DNA from: Solirubrobacteraceae bacterium
GTDB taxonomy: Bacteria > Actinomycetota > Thermoleophilia > Solirubrobacterales > Solirubrobacteraceae
Assembly (NCBI GenBank): GCA_016463765.1
Contig: JAEMQS010000001.1
Span: 62,001-126,000, forward strand
Direction of reading: 5' to 3'
DNA length: 64,000 nt
Under the pieces are notes generated by a model. The model ran no database searches. It was given only the letters and a program-made list of their open reading frames with translations, and was not told where the DNA came from. A program made the position numbers and the translations under genes. Below are positions 1-8,111 of the stretch, in pieces (within the stretch, counting starts at the first letter, position 1; every line of letters begins with the position of its first letter).

Positions 1-217
1 GCGCGCCGACGAAGAAGTCCAGCAGCGTCGGCTCGACCCCCGGGCCGGCGACGAGCAGGTAGCCGCCCGCGCCGGGACCGGTCAGCAGCGGCTCGGCCGT
101 CCACGACGCGAGCATCGCGGCGATGGCCGCATCGACGGCGTTCCCTCCGGCGCGCAGGACCTGCGCGCCGGCATCCGCGGAGACGGGATGGCCGGCGGCG
201 ACGACGCCGCCGGTCAT
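1..217 (-). CDS. Gamma-glutamyltransferase family protein, N-terminal part only
   Basis: The first 72 codons are present and the gene runs off the left edge of the window. The N terminus shows the GGT-family opening: AGGNAVDAAIAA at about residues 22-33, then a Gly-rich PLLTGPGAGGYLLV stretch and LLDFF. Family members hydrolyse or transfer gamma-glutamyl groups of glutathione-like substrates after self-cleavage. The catalytic Thr lies beyond the window. The ATG follows the ftsZ stop by 3 nt, so it is probably cotranscribed with parA-ftsZ. There is no clear signal peptide at this start. Confidence 0.8.
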   Translation of the reverse strand, partial: MTGGVVAAGHPVSADAGAQVLRAGGNAVDAAIAAMLASWTAEPLLTGPGAGGYLLVAGPGVEPTLLDFFVGA

Positions 218-220
218 CGA

Positions 221-1603
221 TCAGCCTCGGGGAACGAACTCAGGGACGTCGAGCTGGTTGACGCCCAGCCCGGTCTGCCGGACCGAGGACCGCTCCGGAC
301 GGGTGCGCTCCACGCGCGGCTCGCCCTTCGGCTCCTCGAGCACGCGGGAGATCGGCCGCGACGACACCGGGCCGTAGCCCGTGGCGACGACGGTGATCCA
401 GATCTGGTCACCGAGCGTCTCGTCGACCATCGCGCCGAAGATGATGTTCGCCTCCGGATGCGCGGCGGCCGACACCGTCTTCGCGGCCTCGTTGACCTCC
501 CACAGGGAGAGGTCGGCGCCGCCGGTGATGGAGAGCAGGATCTTGCGGGCGCCCTCCATGCTCGTCTCGAGCAGCGGGGACGAGCACGCCTGCTCGGCCG
601 CCGTGATCGCCCGGTCGTCGCCCGTGCCCATGCCGATCCCGAGGAGCGCGTTGCCCGCCTCGGACATGATCGTGCGGACGTCGGCGAAGTCCAGGTTGAT
701 GATGCCCGGCAGCGTCACGAGGTCGGACACGCCCTGCACGCCCTGGCGCAGCACGTCGTCGGCCACGTTGAAGGCAGCCATCATCGAGGTCTGCTTGTCG
801 AGCACGGACAGCAGGCGGTCGTTCGGCACCGTGATGAGGGTGTCGACCTCCTGCGCGAGCGCGTCGACGCCCAGCTCTGCGGCGTCGCGGCGGCGCGTGC
901 CCTCGAAGCCGAACGGCTTCGTGACGATGCCGACGGTCAGCGCGCCCACCTCGCGGGCGATGCGCGCCACGACGGGCGCGGCGCCCGTCCCGGTGCCGCC
1001 GCCGGCGCCCGCGGCCACGAACACCATGTCCGAGCCCTTGAGCAGCGACTTCAGGCGGTCGTAGTCGGCCATCGCGGCGTTGCGGCCGAGTTCGGGGTCC
1101 GCGCCGGCACCCAGACCGCGCGTCAGCTCTTCGCCGATGTGCACGGTGAGGTTCGCCGTCGAGGCCTGCAGCGACTGGACGTCGGTGTTCACCGCGATGA
1201 ACTCGATGCCGTTGATCTGCGCCTCGACCATGCGGTTGACGGCGTTGACGCCGCCGCCGCCCACACCCACGACGCGGATGATCGGATGCCCCGCGCGCGA
1301 TTCGCCGAACGACGACATCGGCATCGGCGAGCTGGAGAACGTCGTGTCGTCGGCCAGCGGGCGCTCGGGCTCGGGCTCGTATGACGACGTGGGCTCCAGG
1401 ACGTTGTCCGGGATGTCCGAGCTGAACGCGTGGCGCAGGCGCTCCTGCGGGGTCGGCGTCGGGTCCGCGGGCGCCGGAGCTGCCGCCTGCGGGGCGGGCT
1501 CGGCGGCCTCGGCCGCGCCCTCTGCCTCCGGCGCCGGCTCCGTCTTGCGGAACAGTTCGGCCAGCGGCCCTTCGCGCATGCTTGCGCGCTTATCCCTTGC
1601 CAT
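221..1603 (-). CDS. ftsZ: Cell division protein FtsZ with long N-terminal extension
   Basis: The protein (460 aa) is a tubulin-like GTPase that forms the cytokinetic Z-ring. The GTP-binding core starts at about residue 108 ([11 protein letters not shown]), and the tubulin signature GGGTGTGAA is at about 201-209. The C terminus ends in DVPEFVPRG, resembling the conserved tail that binds FtsA, SepF or ZipA. Canonical FtsZ has only about 10 residues before the core; here there are about 105, rich in Pro, Ala and Glu and probably disordered. The start is set by a strong Shine-Dalgarno GGAGGTG at 1611-1617, 7 nt upstream. The first 14 nt overlap the end of parA, so the two are translationally coupled. 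Residue 96 is an internal alternative start. Confidence 0.95.
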   Translation of the reverse strand: MARDKRASMREGPLAELFRKTEPAPEAEGAAEAAEPAPQAAAPAPADPTPTPQERLRHAFSSDIPDNVLEPTSSYEPEPERPLADDTTFSSSPMPMSSFGESRAGHPIIRVVGVGGGGVNAVNRMVEAQINGIEFIAVNTDVQSLQASTANLTVHIGEELTRGLGAGADPELGRNAAMADYDRLKSLLKGSDMVFVAAGAGGGTGTGAAPVVARIAREVGALTVGIVTKPFGFEGTRRRDAAELGVDALAQEVDTLITVPNDRLLSVLDKQTSMMAAFNVADDVLRQGVQGVSDLVTLPGIINLDFADVRTIMSEAGNALLGIGMGTGDDRAITAAEQACSSPLLETSMEGARKILLSITGGADLSLWEVNEAAKTVSAAAHPEANIIFGAMVDETLGDQIWITVVATGYGPVSSRPISRVLEEPKGEPRVERTRPERSSVRQTGLGVNQLDVPEFVPRG

Positions 1604-2369
1604 GAGAGAGCACCTCCTTCGCGAGATCGCGATAGGACTGGGCGGCCACGCCGTCCGGGTCGTACTTGAGCACCGACATCCCCTTGACGGGGGCCTCCGC
1701 GAAGCGGATGGTCTTGCGGATCCGCGACGCGAAGACGCGATCCCCGAAGTTCTCCTCCAGCAGCGAGATCGCTTCCTGCGCGTGCAGGGTGCGGGTGTCG
1801 ACCAGCGTGGGCAGGATGCCCTCGATGTCGACGCCGGGGTTCAGTTCCTCACGGATCATGTGCAGCGTGTTCTGCAGCTGGATCAAGCCACGCATCGACA
1901 GATACTCGCACTGAACGGGGACGATCACCTTATGTGCGGCCGTCAGGGCGTTGATCGTGAGCAGTCCGAGGCTCGGCGGCGTGTCGATGCAGATGAAGTC
2001 GTAGTCGGTCGCGACGGCGCGCAGCGCCTTGGCCAGGGCACGCTCGCGGCCGATCTTCATCGACATCGCGATCTCCGCGCCGGCGAGGTCGATCGACGCG
2101 CAGGCGACGTCGATCTCGCGCTGGCGGATCACCTCGCGGATCGGCATGTCGTGCACGAGCACGTCGTACATCGAGGTCTGCACGGTGTCCGGGTCGATGC
2201 CCTGGGACATCGTCAGGTTGCCCTGCGGATCCATGTCGATGCAGAGCACCCGGTGCCCCTCCTCCGCAAAGGCGGCGGCGAGGTTCAGCGTCGTGGTGGT
2301 CTTGGCGACGCCGCCCTTCTGGTTGGCGAACGCGATGACCTTGGCGGTCTGCTGCGGGGGCGACTCCAC
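1590..2369 (-). CDS. parA: Chromosome-partitioning ATPase ParA/Soj
   Basis: The protein (259 aa) has the usual Soj length. The deviant Walker A KGGVAKT is at residues 18-24, followed by DMDPQGNLT and the Walker B region [12 protein letters not shown]. ParA works with ParB-parS complexes to segregate origins or plasmids. No parB is present in the window. The GTG start is preceded by GGAG about 9 nt upstream. The gene is first in a minus-strand unit with ftsZ and a gamma-glutamyltransferase, an unusual company for ParA, so it may position the division site or another cargo. The intergenic region upstream carries two 10-bp palindromes. Confidence 0.93.
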   Translation of the reverse strand: MESPPQQTAKVIAFANQKGGVAKTTTTLNLAAAFAEEGHRVLCIDMDPQGNLTMSQGIDPDTVQTSMYDVLVHDMPIREVIRQREIDVACASIDLAGAEIAMSMKIGRERALAKALRAVATDYDFICIDTPPSLGLLTINALTAAHKVIVPVQCEYLSMRGLIQLQNTLHMIREELNPGVDIEGILPTLVDTRTLHAQEAISLLEENFGDRVFASRIRKTIRFAEAPVKGMSVLKYDPDGVAAQSYRDLAKEVLSHGKG

Positions 2370-2396
2370 GTCGTCTCTCCGGTGCGGTCGGTGGTG

Positions 2397-2421
2397 CGGA
2401 CGTCCGAACGGCGTCCGGACG
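2397..2421. promoter_or_regulatory. Pair of 10-bp palindromes between parA and the ATPase gene
   Basis: Two perfect palindromes, CGGACGTCCG at 2397-2406 and CGTCCGGACG at 2412-2421, lie in the 114-bp divergent promoter region. They are candidate operators. Neither resembles the parS consensus. Confidence 0.35.
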
Positions 2422-2469
2422 TGTGTCTATTCGCACGTGGGCGCGGGACTCCTTCACCGGTGTGACGCG

Positions 2470-2475
2470 TAGCCT
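2470..2475 (+). promoter_or_regulatory. Leaderless-type -10 box TAGCCT
   Basis: TAGCCT ends 8 nt before the GTG at 2484 and no Shine-Dalgarno lies between, matching actinobacterial leaderless promoters. Confidence 0.5.
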
Positions 2476-2483
2476 CCCCCGCC

Positions 2484-3395
2484 GTGGCCGACCTGCTGGA
2501 CAAGCCGCTCGTCGTCGTCACCGGCAAGGGCGGCGTGGGCAAGACCACCGTCGCCGCCGCGCTGGGGCTCGTCGCCGCGCGCGCGGGCAAACGGGCGATC
2601 GTCGCGGAGGTCGCGCGGCGCAGCGACGTCGCCGGCATCCTCGGGACCGCTTCCGGACGCCACGACCGGATCTTCGTCGAGCACGAGATCGCGCCGGGGC
2701 TCTTCCACATCTCGATCGACCCCGAGGACGCCCTGGCGGAGTACCTCGAGGACCAGCTCAGCTCGTCGAGCCTCGCGAGCGTCCTCTCGTCGAGCCGGAT
2801 GTTCGGCCTGCTCGCCGCCGCGACGCCCGGCCTGCGCGAGCTGCTGACGATCGGCAAGGTGTGGGAGCTCTCCCAGCCCGAACGGCGCACGCCCGGCGCG
2901 GCGCCGTACGATCTCGTCGTCGTCGACGCGCCCGCCACCGGCCATGGCGTGGCGATCCTCGGCGCGCCGCGCACGTTCGCCGACGCGGCGGCGGGCGGGC
3001 CGATCACCCGGCAGGCCGAGCGCATCGACGCCACGCTGTCCGACCCGGCGCAGACCGGCCTCGTCGCGGTCGCACGCGCGGAGGAGATGCCGGTCACCGA
3101 GACGCTACACCTGCAGGAGGCGCTGCGCGAGCGCCTCGCCCGTGAGCTGGACGCGGTCGTCGTCAATCGGCTGGAACCCGACCTGATCGCGCCCGCGGAG
3201 TCGACCCGGCTGTCCGAGCACGCCGAGCACCCCGCCGTGGCGCTGACCCTCCGCGCCGTCGCCCGGGCGCGCCGCCAGCGCGCCCAGGTCGGGCGGCTGC
3301 ACCGCGGCACCGCGATCGACCCGATCCGCCTGCACGCGCGGCGGGACGGGCCGGACCTCGAGGCGCTCGCCTCCGAGCTGGCCGCACAGCTCTGA
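2484..3395 (+). CDS. ArsA/Get3-like ATPase, first paralogue
   Basis: The protein (303 aa) is a soluble SIMIBI-class P-loop ATPase with the signature-lysine Walker A GKGGVGKTT at residues 14-22 and a DAPATGHG switch-II segment. The family includes arsenite-pump ATPase ArsA and the tail-anchor factor Get3. In mycobacteria a pair of such proteins (Rv3679/Rv3680) sits beside a crp gene. The same arrangement is seen here with the second paralogue at 6973 and Crp at 8112, but with four genes in between. The Cys residues that bind arsenite are not evident, so arsenic transport is unlikely. Translation probably starts at a leaderless GTG. Confidence 0.85.
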   Translation: MADLLDKPLVVVTGKGGVGKTTVAAALGLVAARAGKRAIVAEVARRSDVAGILGTASGRHDRIFVEHEIAPGLFHISIDPEDALAEYLEDQLSSSSLASVLSSSRMFGLLAAATPGLRELLTIGKVWELSQPERRTPGAAPYDLVVVDAPATGHGVAILGAPRTFADAAAGGPITRQAERIDATLSDPAQTGLVAVARAEEMPVTETLHLQEALRERLARELDAVVVNRLEPDLIAPAESTRLSEHAEHPAVALTLRAVARARRQRAQVGRLHRGTAIDPIRLHARRDGPDLEALASELAAQL

Positions 3396-3466
3396 AGACC
3401 GGTCCATCCGTTCCCTGCGATCGAACATCGCCGGGGCACGTCGTGCAGACCCCCGGAACGCCCTGA

Positions 3467-3483
3467 GGTCGTCCATCACGACC
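3467..3483. promoter_or_regulatory. Inverted repeat upstream of the cassette
   Basis: GGTCGT-CCATC-ACGACC forms a perfect 6-bp inverted repeat 8 nt before the Shine-Dalgarno of the next gene. It could be a terminator for the ATPase gene, although there is no T-run, or an operator for the cassette. Confidence 0.3.
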
Positions 3484-3502
3484 GACACCCCAGGGGGTGC
3501 AC

Positions 3503-4210
3503 ATGGCCAAAGCAGCGAAGGCCAAGCTCGAGGAGCGGATCCTCGAGCCCACGGAGACGTGGCAGAAGGCCCAGCTCGATCTCTTCGGCTTCACGCCGAG
3601 TGAGGCCGGGCTCGACGCCATCCGCATCTGCGGCCTGAAGCGCAAGCTCAAGGAGATCGTCGGCCGCGAGTGGGTCGAGATCACGATCCGCAAGCCGATC
3701 CCCGACCCGGAGGTCGAGCTGCTCCCGGTCCTCGGCGAGCTCGAGCGCCTGACCAAGCGCGTCAAGCCCCGTTCGCTCGAGCACCTCAAGCAGCTCGTCG
3801 GCGTCCCGAACGAGGCGATCCTGCGCCAGCGCAAGATCGACCCGTGCGGCTGCCAGCCGCGGCCGACGCACATCCACATGCTGCCGACCGCCAAGCGCTT
3901 CGCGTTCAGCAAGCTCGGCGCCGACCAGCGTCAGGCCGTGCAGGACATGGCGGAGAACCTCGTCTACGGCTACGCCGACCCGGAGATGCTCGAGCACCCG
4001 CCGCTGGCGGGCATCCGGGACTTCGTGCTGCGCCGCGCCGGAGAGCTGCCGGTCTTCACGATCAAGGACCTGATCGTCTGCGACGGCGAGAAGGTCGTCT
4101 TCGACGGCTTCTCCACCCTGCTGTTCAACAACGTCATCATCGAGGGCAGCGGCGAGATCGTCCTCGGGACCCACACGAAGCTGCACGCGTTCCACATCGA
4201 ACGCGTCTGA
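3503..4210 (+). CDS. Hypothetical protein, first gene of the prenyltransferase cassette
   Basis: The protein (235 aa) was not recognised. It has a Lys/Ala-rich start, no signal peptide and no membrane segment. A CGC pair lies mid-protein near PRPTHIH. The C-terminal 60 residues read as regularly spaced beta-strands (FTIKDLIV, EKVVFDG, LLFNNVIIEGSGEIVLG, KLHAFHI), suggesting a short beta-solenoid or jelly-roll end. AGGGGGTG at 3492-3499 supports ATG 3503 over a GTG two codons earlier. The next gene follows after 19 nt, so it is probably one transcript with the three genes downstream. The role is unknown; a scaffold or partner of the glycine-rich protein is possible. Confidence 0.75.
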   Translation: MAKAAKAKLEERILEPTETWQKAQLDLFGFTPSEAGLDAIRICGLKRKLKEIVGREWVEITIRKPIPDPEVELLPVLGELERLTKRVKPRSLEHLKQLVGVPNEAILRQRKIDPCGCQPRPTHIHMLPTAKRFAFSKLGADQRQAVQDMAENLVYGYADPEMLEHPPLAGIRDFVLRRAGELPVFTIKDLIVCDGEKVVFDGFSTLLFNNVIIEGSGEIVLGTHTKLHAFHIERV

Positions 4211-4229
4211 CCCCGAGGAGAGCGACACC

Positions 4230-4985
4230 ATGGCGAGCTTCAGCGGCCCCGGCAACGACGGGGCGAGCGGCGCGAACGGCGCCCACGGCGCGGCCGGCCA
4301 GGCGCACAACCCGCCGCAGGCCGGCGCGGGCAACAAGGGCAAGGACGCCGAGTGCAGCACGTGGGGCGACGAGGCCCCGACCAACGGCGGGACGGGCCAG
4401 GTCGGCGCGCCCGGGATCCCCGGAGGCAACGGGTTCCCCGGCGGGCACGGCACGAGCGGCAGCGACGCCGCGATCCAGACCATCACGGCGACGATCTTCG
4501 ACGGGACGATCACGCTGAACTACCGCGGCGGCAACGGCGGTGCGGGCGGCAACGGCGGCAACGGCGGTCAGGGCGGGCCGGGCCAGATCGGCGGTGCCGG
4601 CGGCGAGGGCGGCAGCGGCAAGGGCTGCGAGCCGCACGCCTCCGACGGTGCGGGCGGCAAGGGCGGCAACAGCGGGCCGGGCGGCTTCGGCGGCCGCGGT
4701 GGGAACGGCGGCAACGGCGGGCGCGGGGGTCGCGTGACGATCCTCTATCCGCCTGACGTGTCGATCCCGAACGTCATCGCCGACCCCGTGAACGGGCTGG
4801 CGGGCGGCACCGGCGGCGCGCACGGCGCCGGGGGCTCGGGGGGCCCGGACGGCGCGCCCGGTGGCGGCGGAGGCGGCGGCGCCCCGGCGGGCGATCCCAT
4901 CCCGTTCCAGAACCGGGCCGGTGCCGACGGCGTCCCCGGCGTCCCCGGCGGATCGGCGATCGTCGATGTCATCCCGAACAACTGA
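4230..4985 (+). CDS. Glycine-rich collagen-like repeat protein
   Basis: The protein (251 aa) is about half glycine. Two low-complexity blocks, residues about 90-168 and 190-225, are built of GGX triplets (GGNGG, GGAGG, GGKGG, GGPGG) such as form polyglycine-II or collagen-like bundles. They alternate with short beta-rich segments (AAIQTITATIFDGTITLNY, VTILYPPDVSIPNVIADPV). There is no signal peptide or membrane anchor. GAGGAG at 4215-4220 supports the start. The 3' end overlaps the prenyltransferase gene by 20 nt. It may be a structural matrix protein or a substrate for the neighbouring enzymes. It resembles PGRS-type and snow-flea-antifreeze-type repeats only in composition. Confidence 0.75.
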   Translation: MASFSGPGNDGASGANGAHGAAGQAHNPPQAGAGNKGKDAECSTWGDEAPTNGGTGQVGAPGIPGGNGFPGGHGTSGSDAAIQTITATIFDGTITLNYRGGNGGAGGNGGNGGQGGPGQIGGAGGEGGSGKGCEPHASDGAGGKGGNSGPGGFGGRGGNGGNGGRGGRVTILYPPDVSIPNVIADPVNGLAGGTGGAHGAGGSGGPDGAPGGGGGGGAPAGDPIPFQNRAGADGVPGVPGGSAIVDVIPNN

Positions 4986-6072
4986 CCACCGCACGCCGGC
5001 GCACCTCGGTGCGCCGGCGGGCCGGCTCGCCGCGCGGTGGGCCGACCGCGCGGGCGCCGTCGATCCCGACGCGCTGGTCCTCCACGACGCCCTGCTCGCG
5101 GCCGCGCTCGACGTGCCCGCCGGACCGGCCGTCCGGCGTCCGTCGATGTGCCACGACGGGACGCCCGTCACGTACTCCGCGGCGCTGGACGCGGCGGGCC
5201 CGGCGTCGCCGTTGCGGCTGCTCGTCGAGCCCGGCGGCTGCGCCGTCGCGGTCCCCGAGCAGCTCGAGGGAACCCTCGGCCTGCTGCGCGGGCTGCTGCG
5301 CGAGCGCGGCTGGGACGCCGCCCGTGCCCACCTCGACCGCGTGTGCGACGCGGTCCTCCCCGCCCAGCGTGAGCGCACGGGTTCGTGGTGGGGCGGCGCG
5401 TGGCTCGGCCTGGTCGCCGAACCGGGGGCGCCGACGCAGCTGCGCTGTTACCTCAACCTGCGGTGGGGTTCACCGCAGGCGCGCTGGCAGCGGGCGCTGG
5501 ACGCCATCTGCGGCGCCGCCGACGCCACCCTCACCCCCACCCTCGACGGGCTGCTGCGGACGTGTGCGCCGATCGGCGTGCCGGTCGGCCTCGGGCTCGC
5601 CTTCGCCGCCGGCGACCTGCGCGCGCTGCGCCTGTACGTCGGCGTCCACGAGCCCGCCCGCTGCGGGCTGGCCGCGCTGCTGCCGCCCGAGCTCTCCCAC
5701 CAGCAGGAGGTCGCCCGCCGGTTCGGGGTGCTGGCCACGCAGCGGCTGGGTCCCCCGCCCGCGCAGGGGGTCACCGCCGGGTATGACCTGGTGCTGCGCG
5801 ACGGCGTCGTGCAGCCCGGCGTCGCCCGCTGCAAGGTCGACCTGTCCTGCCAGCCGCTCGACGGACCCGGCCGGGTGCAGGCCGAGCTCGTCGCGCGGGA
5901 GTTCGCCGCGGCCCTCGGCCTCGACGGTGGCGAGCTCGACCGCTTCGAGGCCGACCTCGAGGACGCGTACGGCGGGAGCACGCTGGAGTTCGTCAGCCTC
6001 GGGATCCGCCCCGACCGCACGGGAATGAGCGCGTATGTCAAGCCTCACGGCCTCGCCTCCGCGGACCGCTGA
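4966..6072 (+). CDS. Aromatic prenyltransferase-like protein (DMATS/ABBA type)
   Basis: The protein (368 aa) shows features of bacterial DMATS-type aromatic prenyltransferases. DGTPVTYSAAL followed by PLRLLVEPG (about residues 64-90) matches the substrate-side strand. Repeated beta-hairpins follow: LRCYLNLRWGS, LRALRLYVGVHEP, VARCKVDLSC and LEFVSLGIRPDR-MSAYVKP, the regularly spaced strands of an ABBA barrel. Such enzymes attach dimethylallyl or longer prenyl chains to indoles or phenols without metal-binding Asp-rich motifs, and none is seen here. The start at 4966 lies inside the end of the glycine-rich gene. An upstream in-frame ATG exists, but the extra residues are shadow sequence. The assignment rests on pattern recognition; the substrate is unknown. 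Confidence 0.55.
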   Translation: MSSRTTDHRTPAHLGAPAGRLAARWADRAGAVDPDALVLHDALLAAALDVPAGPAVRRPSMCHDGTPVTYSAALDAAGPASPLRLLVEPGGCAVAVPEQLEGTLGLLRGLLRERGWDAARAHLDRVCDAVLPAQRERTGSWWGGAWLGLVAEPGAPTQLRCYLNLRWGSPQARWQRALDAICGAADATLTPTLDGLLRTCAPIGVPVGLGLAFAAGDLRALRLYVGVHEPARCGLAALLPPELSHQQEVARRFGVLATQRLGPPPAQGVTAGYDLVLRDGVVQPGVARCKVDLSCQPLDGPGRVQAELVAREFAAALGLDGGELDRFEADLEDAYGGSTLEFVSLGIRPDRTGMSAYVKPHGLASADR

Positions 6073-7012
6073 CCCGGTCCGCGCCGGTGACGCGTGGCTG
6101 CTCGCCGCGCAGGACCGCGACGGCGCGTGGCGCGACTACGCGCTGGAGCCCGGCGCCAGCGACGCGTGGGTGACCGCCGTGGTCGCCCACGCACTCGCGG
6201 TGCCGCCGGTCGCGCCCGAGGCGGTCGGCGCGATCGGCCGCGCCGCCGACTTCCTGCACGCGGTCCGGCGCCCGTCGGGCTGGGGCTACAACGACCGCGC
6301 GGCCACGGACGCCGACTCGACGAGCTGGGCGCTTGCGCTGCTGCTCGCCGTGGACGACCTGCGCGGCGTCGATCCCGTCGCGCTGCTGGCCCCGCGGCTC
6401 GATGCGCGGGGCGGCGCGCACACGTTCGCGGGCGCGCGTTTCGGCGGATGGGCGGGCGAGCATCCCGAGGTCACGGCGGTCGCCGCCGACGTGCTGCGCG
6501 CCGCCGACCCCGCGAGCCCCGTGGCCGCAGCGGCGATCGCGCGGGTCCGCGAGACGCAGCGCCGCCGAGGCGGGTGGCCGGCGTACTGGTGGACGTCGGA
6601 CGCCTACGCGACCGCGCGCAGCCTCCTGACGCTCCACGGCGCCGCGGCGCTGGATGACCGCGCCCGGCACGCCGCCCGGCAGTGGCTCGCCGGTGCACCC
6701 TGCGCGGCACGCACCCCGTTCGACCTCGCGCACGTGGTGCTCGCCGCGGTCGCCCTCGACGCCGACCCCGCCGCGCGCGAGACGCAGGCCGATCGCCTCC
6801 GCGCGCTGCAGGCCCCCGACGGCGGCTGGCCACCGTCACCCACGCTGCTCGTCCCGCCCCAGCACGCACCCGGCCGGGGCGCCGCGAACGCCGACGCACG
6901 CGGCCTGATGAGCACCGCAACCGCGGTCATGGCGCTGAAGGCGGTGCGCGGAACGTCTAGTCTGGCCCGCGGATGGACCTGGGCGACGCACTGGCAGGAA
7001 CACGCGTGGTGA
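6035..7012 (+). CDS. Squalene-cyclase-like alpha-toroid protein
   Basis: The protein (325 aa) is one alpha/alpha-toroid domain with four QW-like motifs: AWLLAAQDRDGAW (about 20-32), FLHAVRRPSGWGY, RETQRRRGGW and LRALQAPDGGW. DADSTSWAL at about residues 90-98 aligns with the catalytic DxDD(T) of class II terpene cyclases; the middle, acid-donating Asp is kept and the last is Ser. It is shorter than squalene-hopene cyclase (about 630 aa), so it may be a single-domain cyclase or a non-catalytic binder. It overlaps the prenyltransferase gene by 38 nt, pointing to a coupled pair acting on a prenylated aromatic. Its 3' end contains the promoter of the next gene. Confidence 0.6.
   Translation: MSSLTASPPRTADPVRAGDAWLLAAQDRDGAWRDYALEPGASDAWVTAVVAHALAVPPVAPEAVGAIGRAADFLHAVRRPSGWGYNDRAATDADSTSWALALLLAVDDLRGVDPVALLAPRLDARGGAHTFAGARFGGWAGEHPEVTAVAADVLRAADPASPVAAAAIARVRETQRRRGGWPAYWWTSDAYATARSLLTLHGAAALDDRARHAARQWLAGAPCAARTPFDLAHVVLAAVALDADPAARETQADRLRALQAPDGGWPPSPTLLVPPQHAPGRGAANADARGLMSTATAVMALKAVRGTSSLARGWTWATHWQEHAW
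6958..6963 (+). promoter_or_regulatory. Leaderless-type -10 box TAGTCT
   Basis: TAGTCT ends 9 nt before ATG 6973 and is embedded in the end of the toroid gene. It gives the second ATPase a promoter independent of the cassette. Confidence 0.5.
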
Positions 7013-8100
7013 TCGTCGCCGGCTCCGGCGGCGTGGGCAAGACCACGACGTCCGCGGCGCTCGCCATGGGCCTCGCCTCGCGCGGGCAGCGCGTCGCCGT
7101 GGTCACGATCGACCCCGCGAAGCGCCTGGCGACATCGCTGGGCCTCGAGGACCTCGACAACGAGCCGCGGCTCGTCGACCCGTCGCGGTTCAAGGGCCAC
7201 GGGATCGAGATGGAGGGCGAGCTCTGGGCGATGATGCTCGACGCCAAGCGGACCTTCGACGACCTCATCGAACGGCTCTCGCCCGACGCGAAGACCCGCG
7301 ACGAGGTGCTGAGCAACCGGATCTACCAGGAGCTCTCCAGCGCCGTCGCCGGGTCGCAGGAGTTCACGGCGATCGCCAAGCTGTACGAGCTCGACCGCGA
7401 GGGCGGGTTCGACGTCCTCATTCTCGACACCCCGCCGTCACGCAACGCGCTCGACTTCCTCGACGCGCCCGACCGCCTCACCGGCTTCCTGGAGGGCCGC
7501 GCGCTGCGCGTCTTCCTCACCCCCGGCGGGCTGGCGGCGAAGGTCATGGGCCGCGGGACGAGCGTCGTCTTCGGCGTGCTCGGCAAGGTCACGGGCGTGG
7601 ACCTGCTCAACGACCTGTCGACGTTCTTCCGCGCGCTCGGCGGCCTGCTCGACGGGTTCCGCGAGCGCGCCCGCGGCGTCAAGCGGCTGCTCGCCGACCC
7701 GGCGACGACGTTCCTCATCGTCACCTCCCCCGAGCGCGAGCCGGTCGAGGAGGCCATCTTCTTCCGCGGCAAGCTCCGCGAGGCGGGGATGCCGTTCGGC
7801 GGGCTGATCGTCAACCGCGTCCACACGCTGCCCGAAGGGCTCGAAGCCGGTGCCGCGGAGACCATCGCCGATGAGCTGACCGACGCGCTCGGCGAGAACC
7901 TGGCGGGCAAGGTCGCCGCCACCGTGCGCGACGCCGAGCTGCTGTCGACCCGCGACGCGGCCGCCATCGCGCGGCTCGGGCGTGAGGTCGACGACCCCGA
8001 CCCGGTGCTCATCCCCGAGCTCGACGACGACGTCCACGACGTTGACGGCCTGGTGCTCGTGCACCGGCATCTCTCCCGCTCCATCGACGGCGCGGCGTAG
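6973..8100 (+). CDS. ArsA/Get3-like ATPase, second paralogue
   Basis: The protein (375 aa) has Walker A GSGGVGKTT at residues 17-25, followed by VTIDPAKRLATSLGL, DTPPSRNALDFLDAPDRLTGFLEGR and TSPEREPVEEA. It matches the larger partner of the mycobacterial Rv3679/Rv3680-type pair. The intradimer signature lysine of the deviant Walker A is replaced by Ser, whereas the first paralogue keeps it, so the two may form an asymmetric heterodimer. The start at 6973 overlaps the upstream gene by 40 nt and has a leaderless promoter. The stop codon TAG is the beginning of the -10 box of the following crp gene. Confidence 0.85.
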   Translation: MDLGDALAGTRVVIVAGSGGVGKTTTSAALAMGLASRGQRVAVVTIDPAKRLATSLGLEDLDNEPRLVDPSRFKGHGIEMEGELWAMMLDAKRTFDDLIERLSPDAKTRDEVLSNRIYQELSSAVAGSQEFTAIAKLYELDREGGFDVLILDTPPSRNALDFLDAPDRLTGFLEGRALRVFLTPGGLAAKVMGRGTSVVFGVLGKVTGVDLLNDLSTFFRALGGLLDGFRERARGVKRLLADPATTFLIVTSPEREPVEEAIFFRGKLREAGMPFGGLIVNRVHTLPEGLEAGAAETIADELTDALGENLAGKVAATVRDAELLSTRDAAAIARLGREVDDPDPVLIPELDDDVHDVDGLVLVHRHLSRSIDGAA

Positions 8101-8103
8101 GCT
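8098..8103 (+). promoter_or_regulatory. Leaderless-type -10 box TAGGCT of the crp-like gene
   Basis: TAGGCT ends 8 nt before ATG 8112. Its TAG is also the stop codon of the upstream ATPase gene. Confidence 0.55.
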
Positions 8104-8111
8104 CTCGCACC

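Noticed and set aside
2397-2421. The palindrome pair as parS sites for ParA/ParB
   Set aside because: The sequence does not match TGTTTCACGTGAAACA, and no parB is present.
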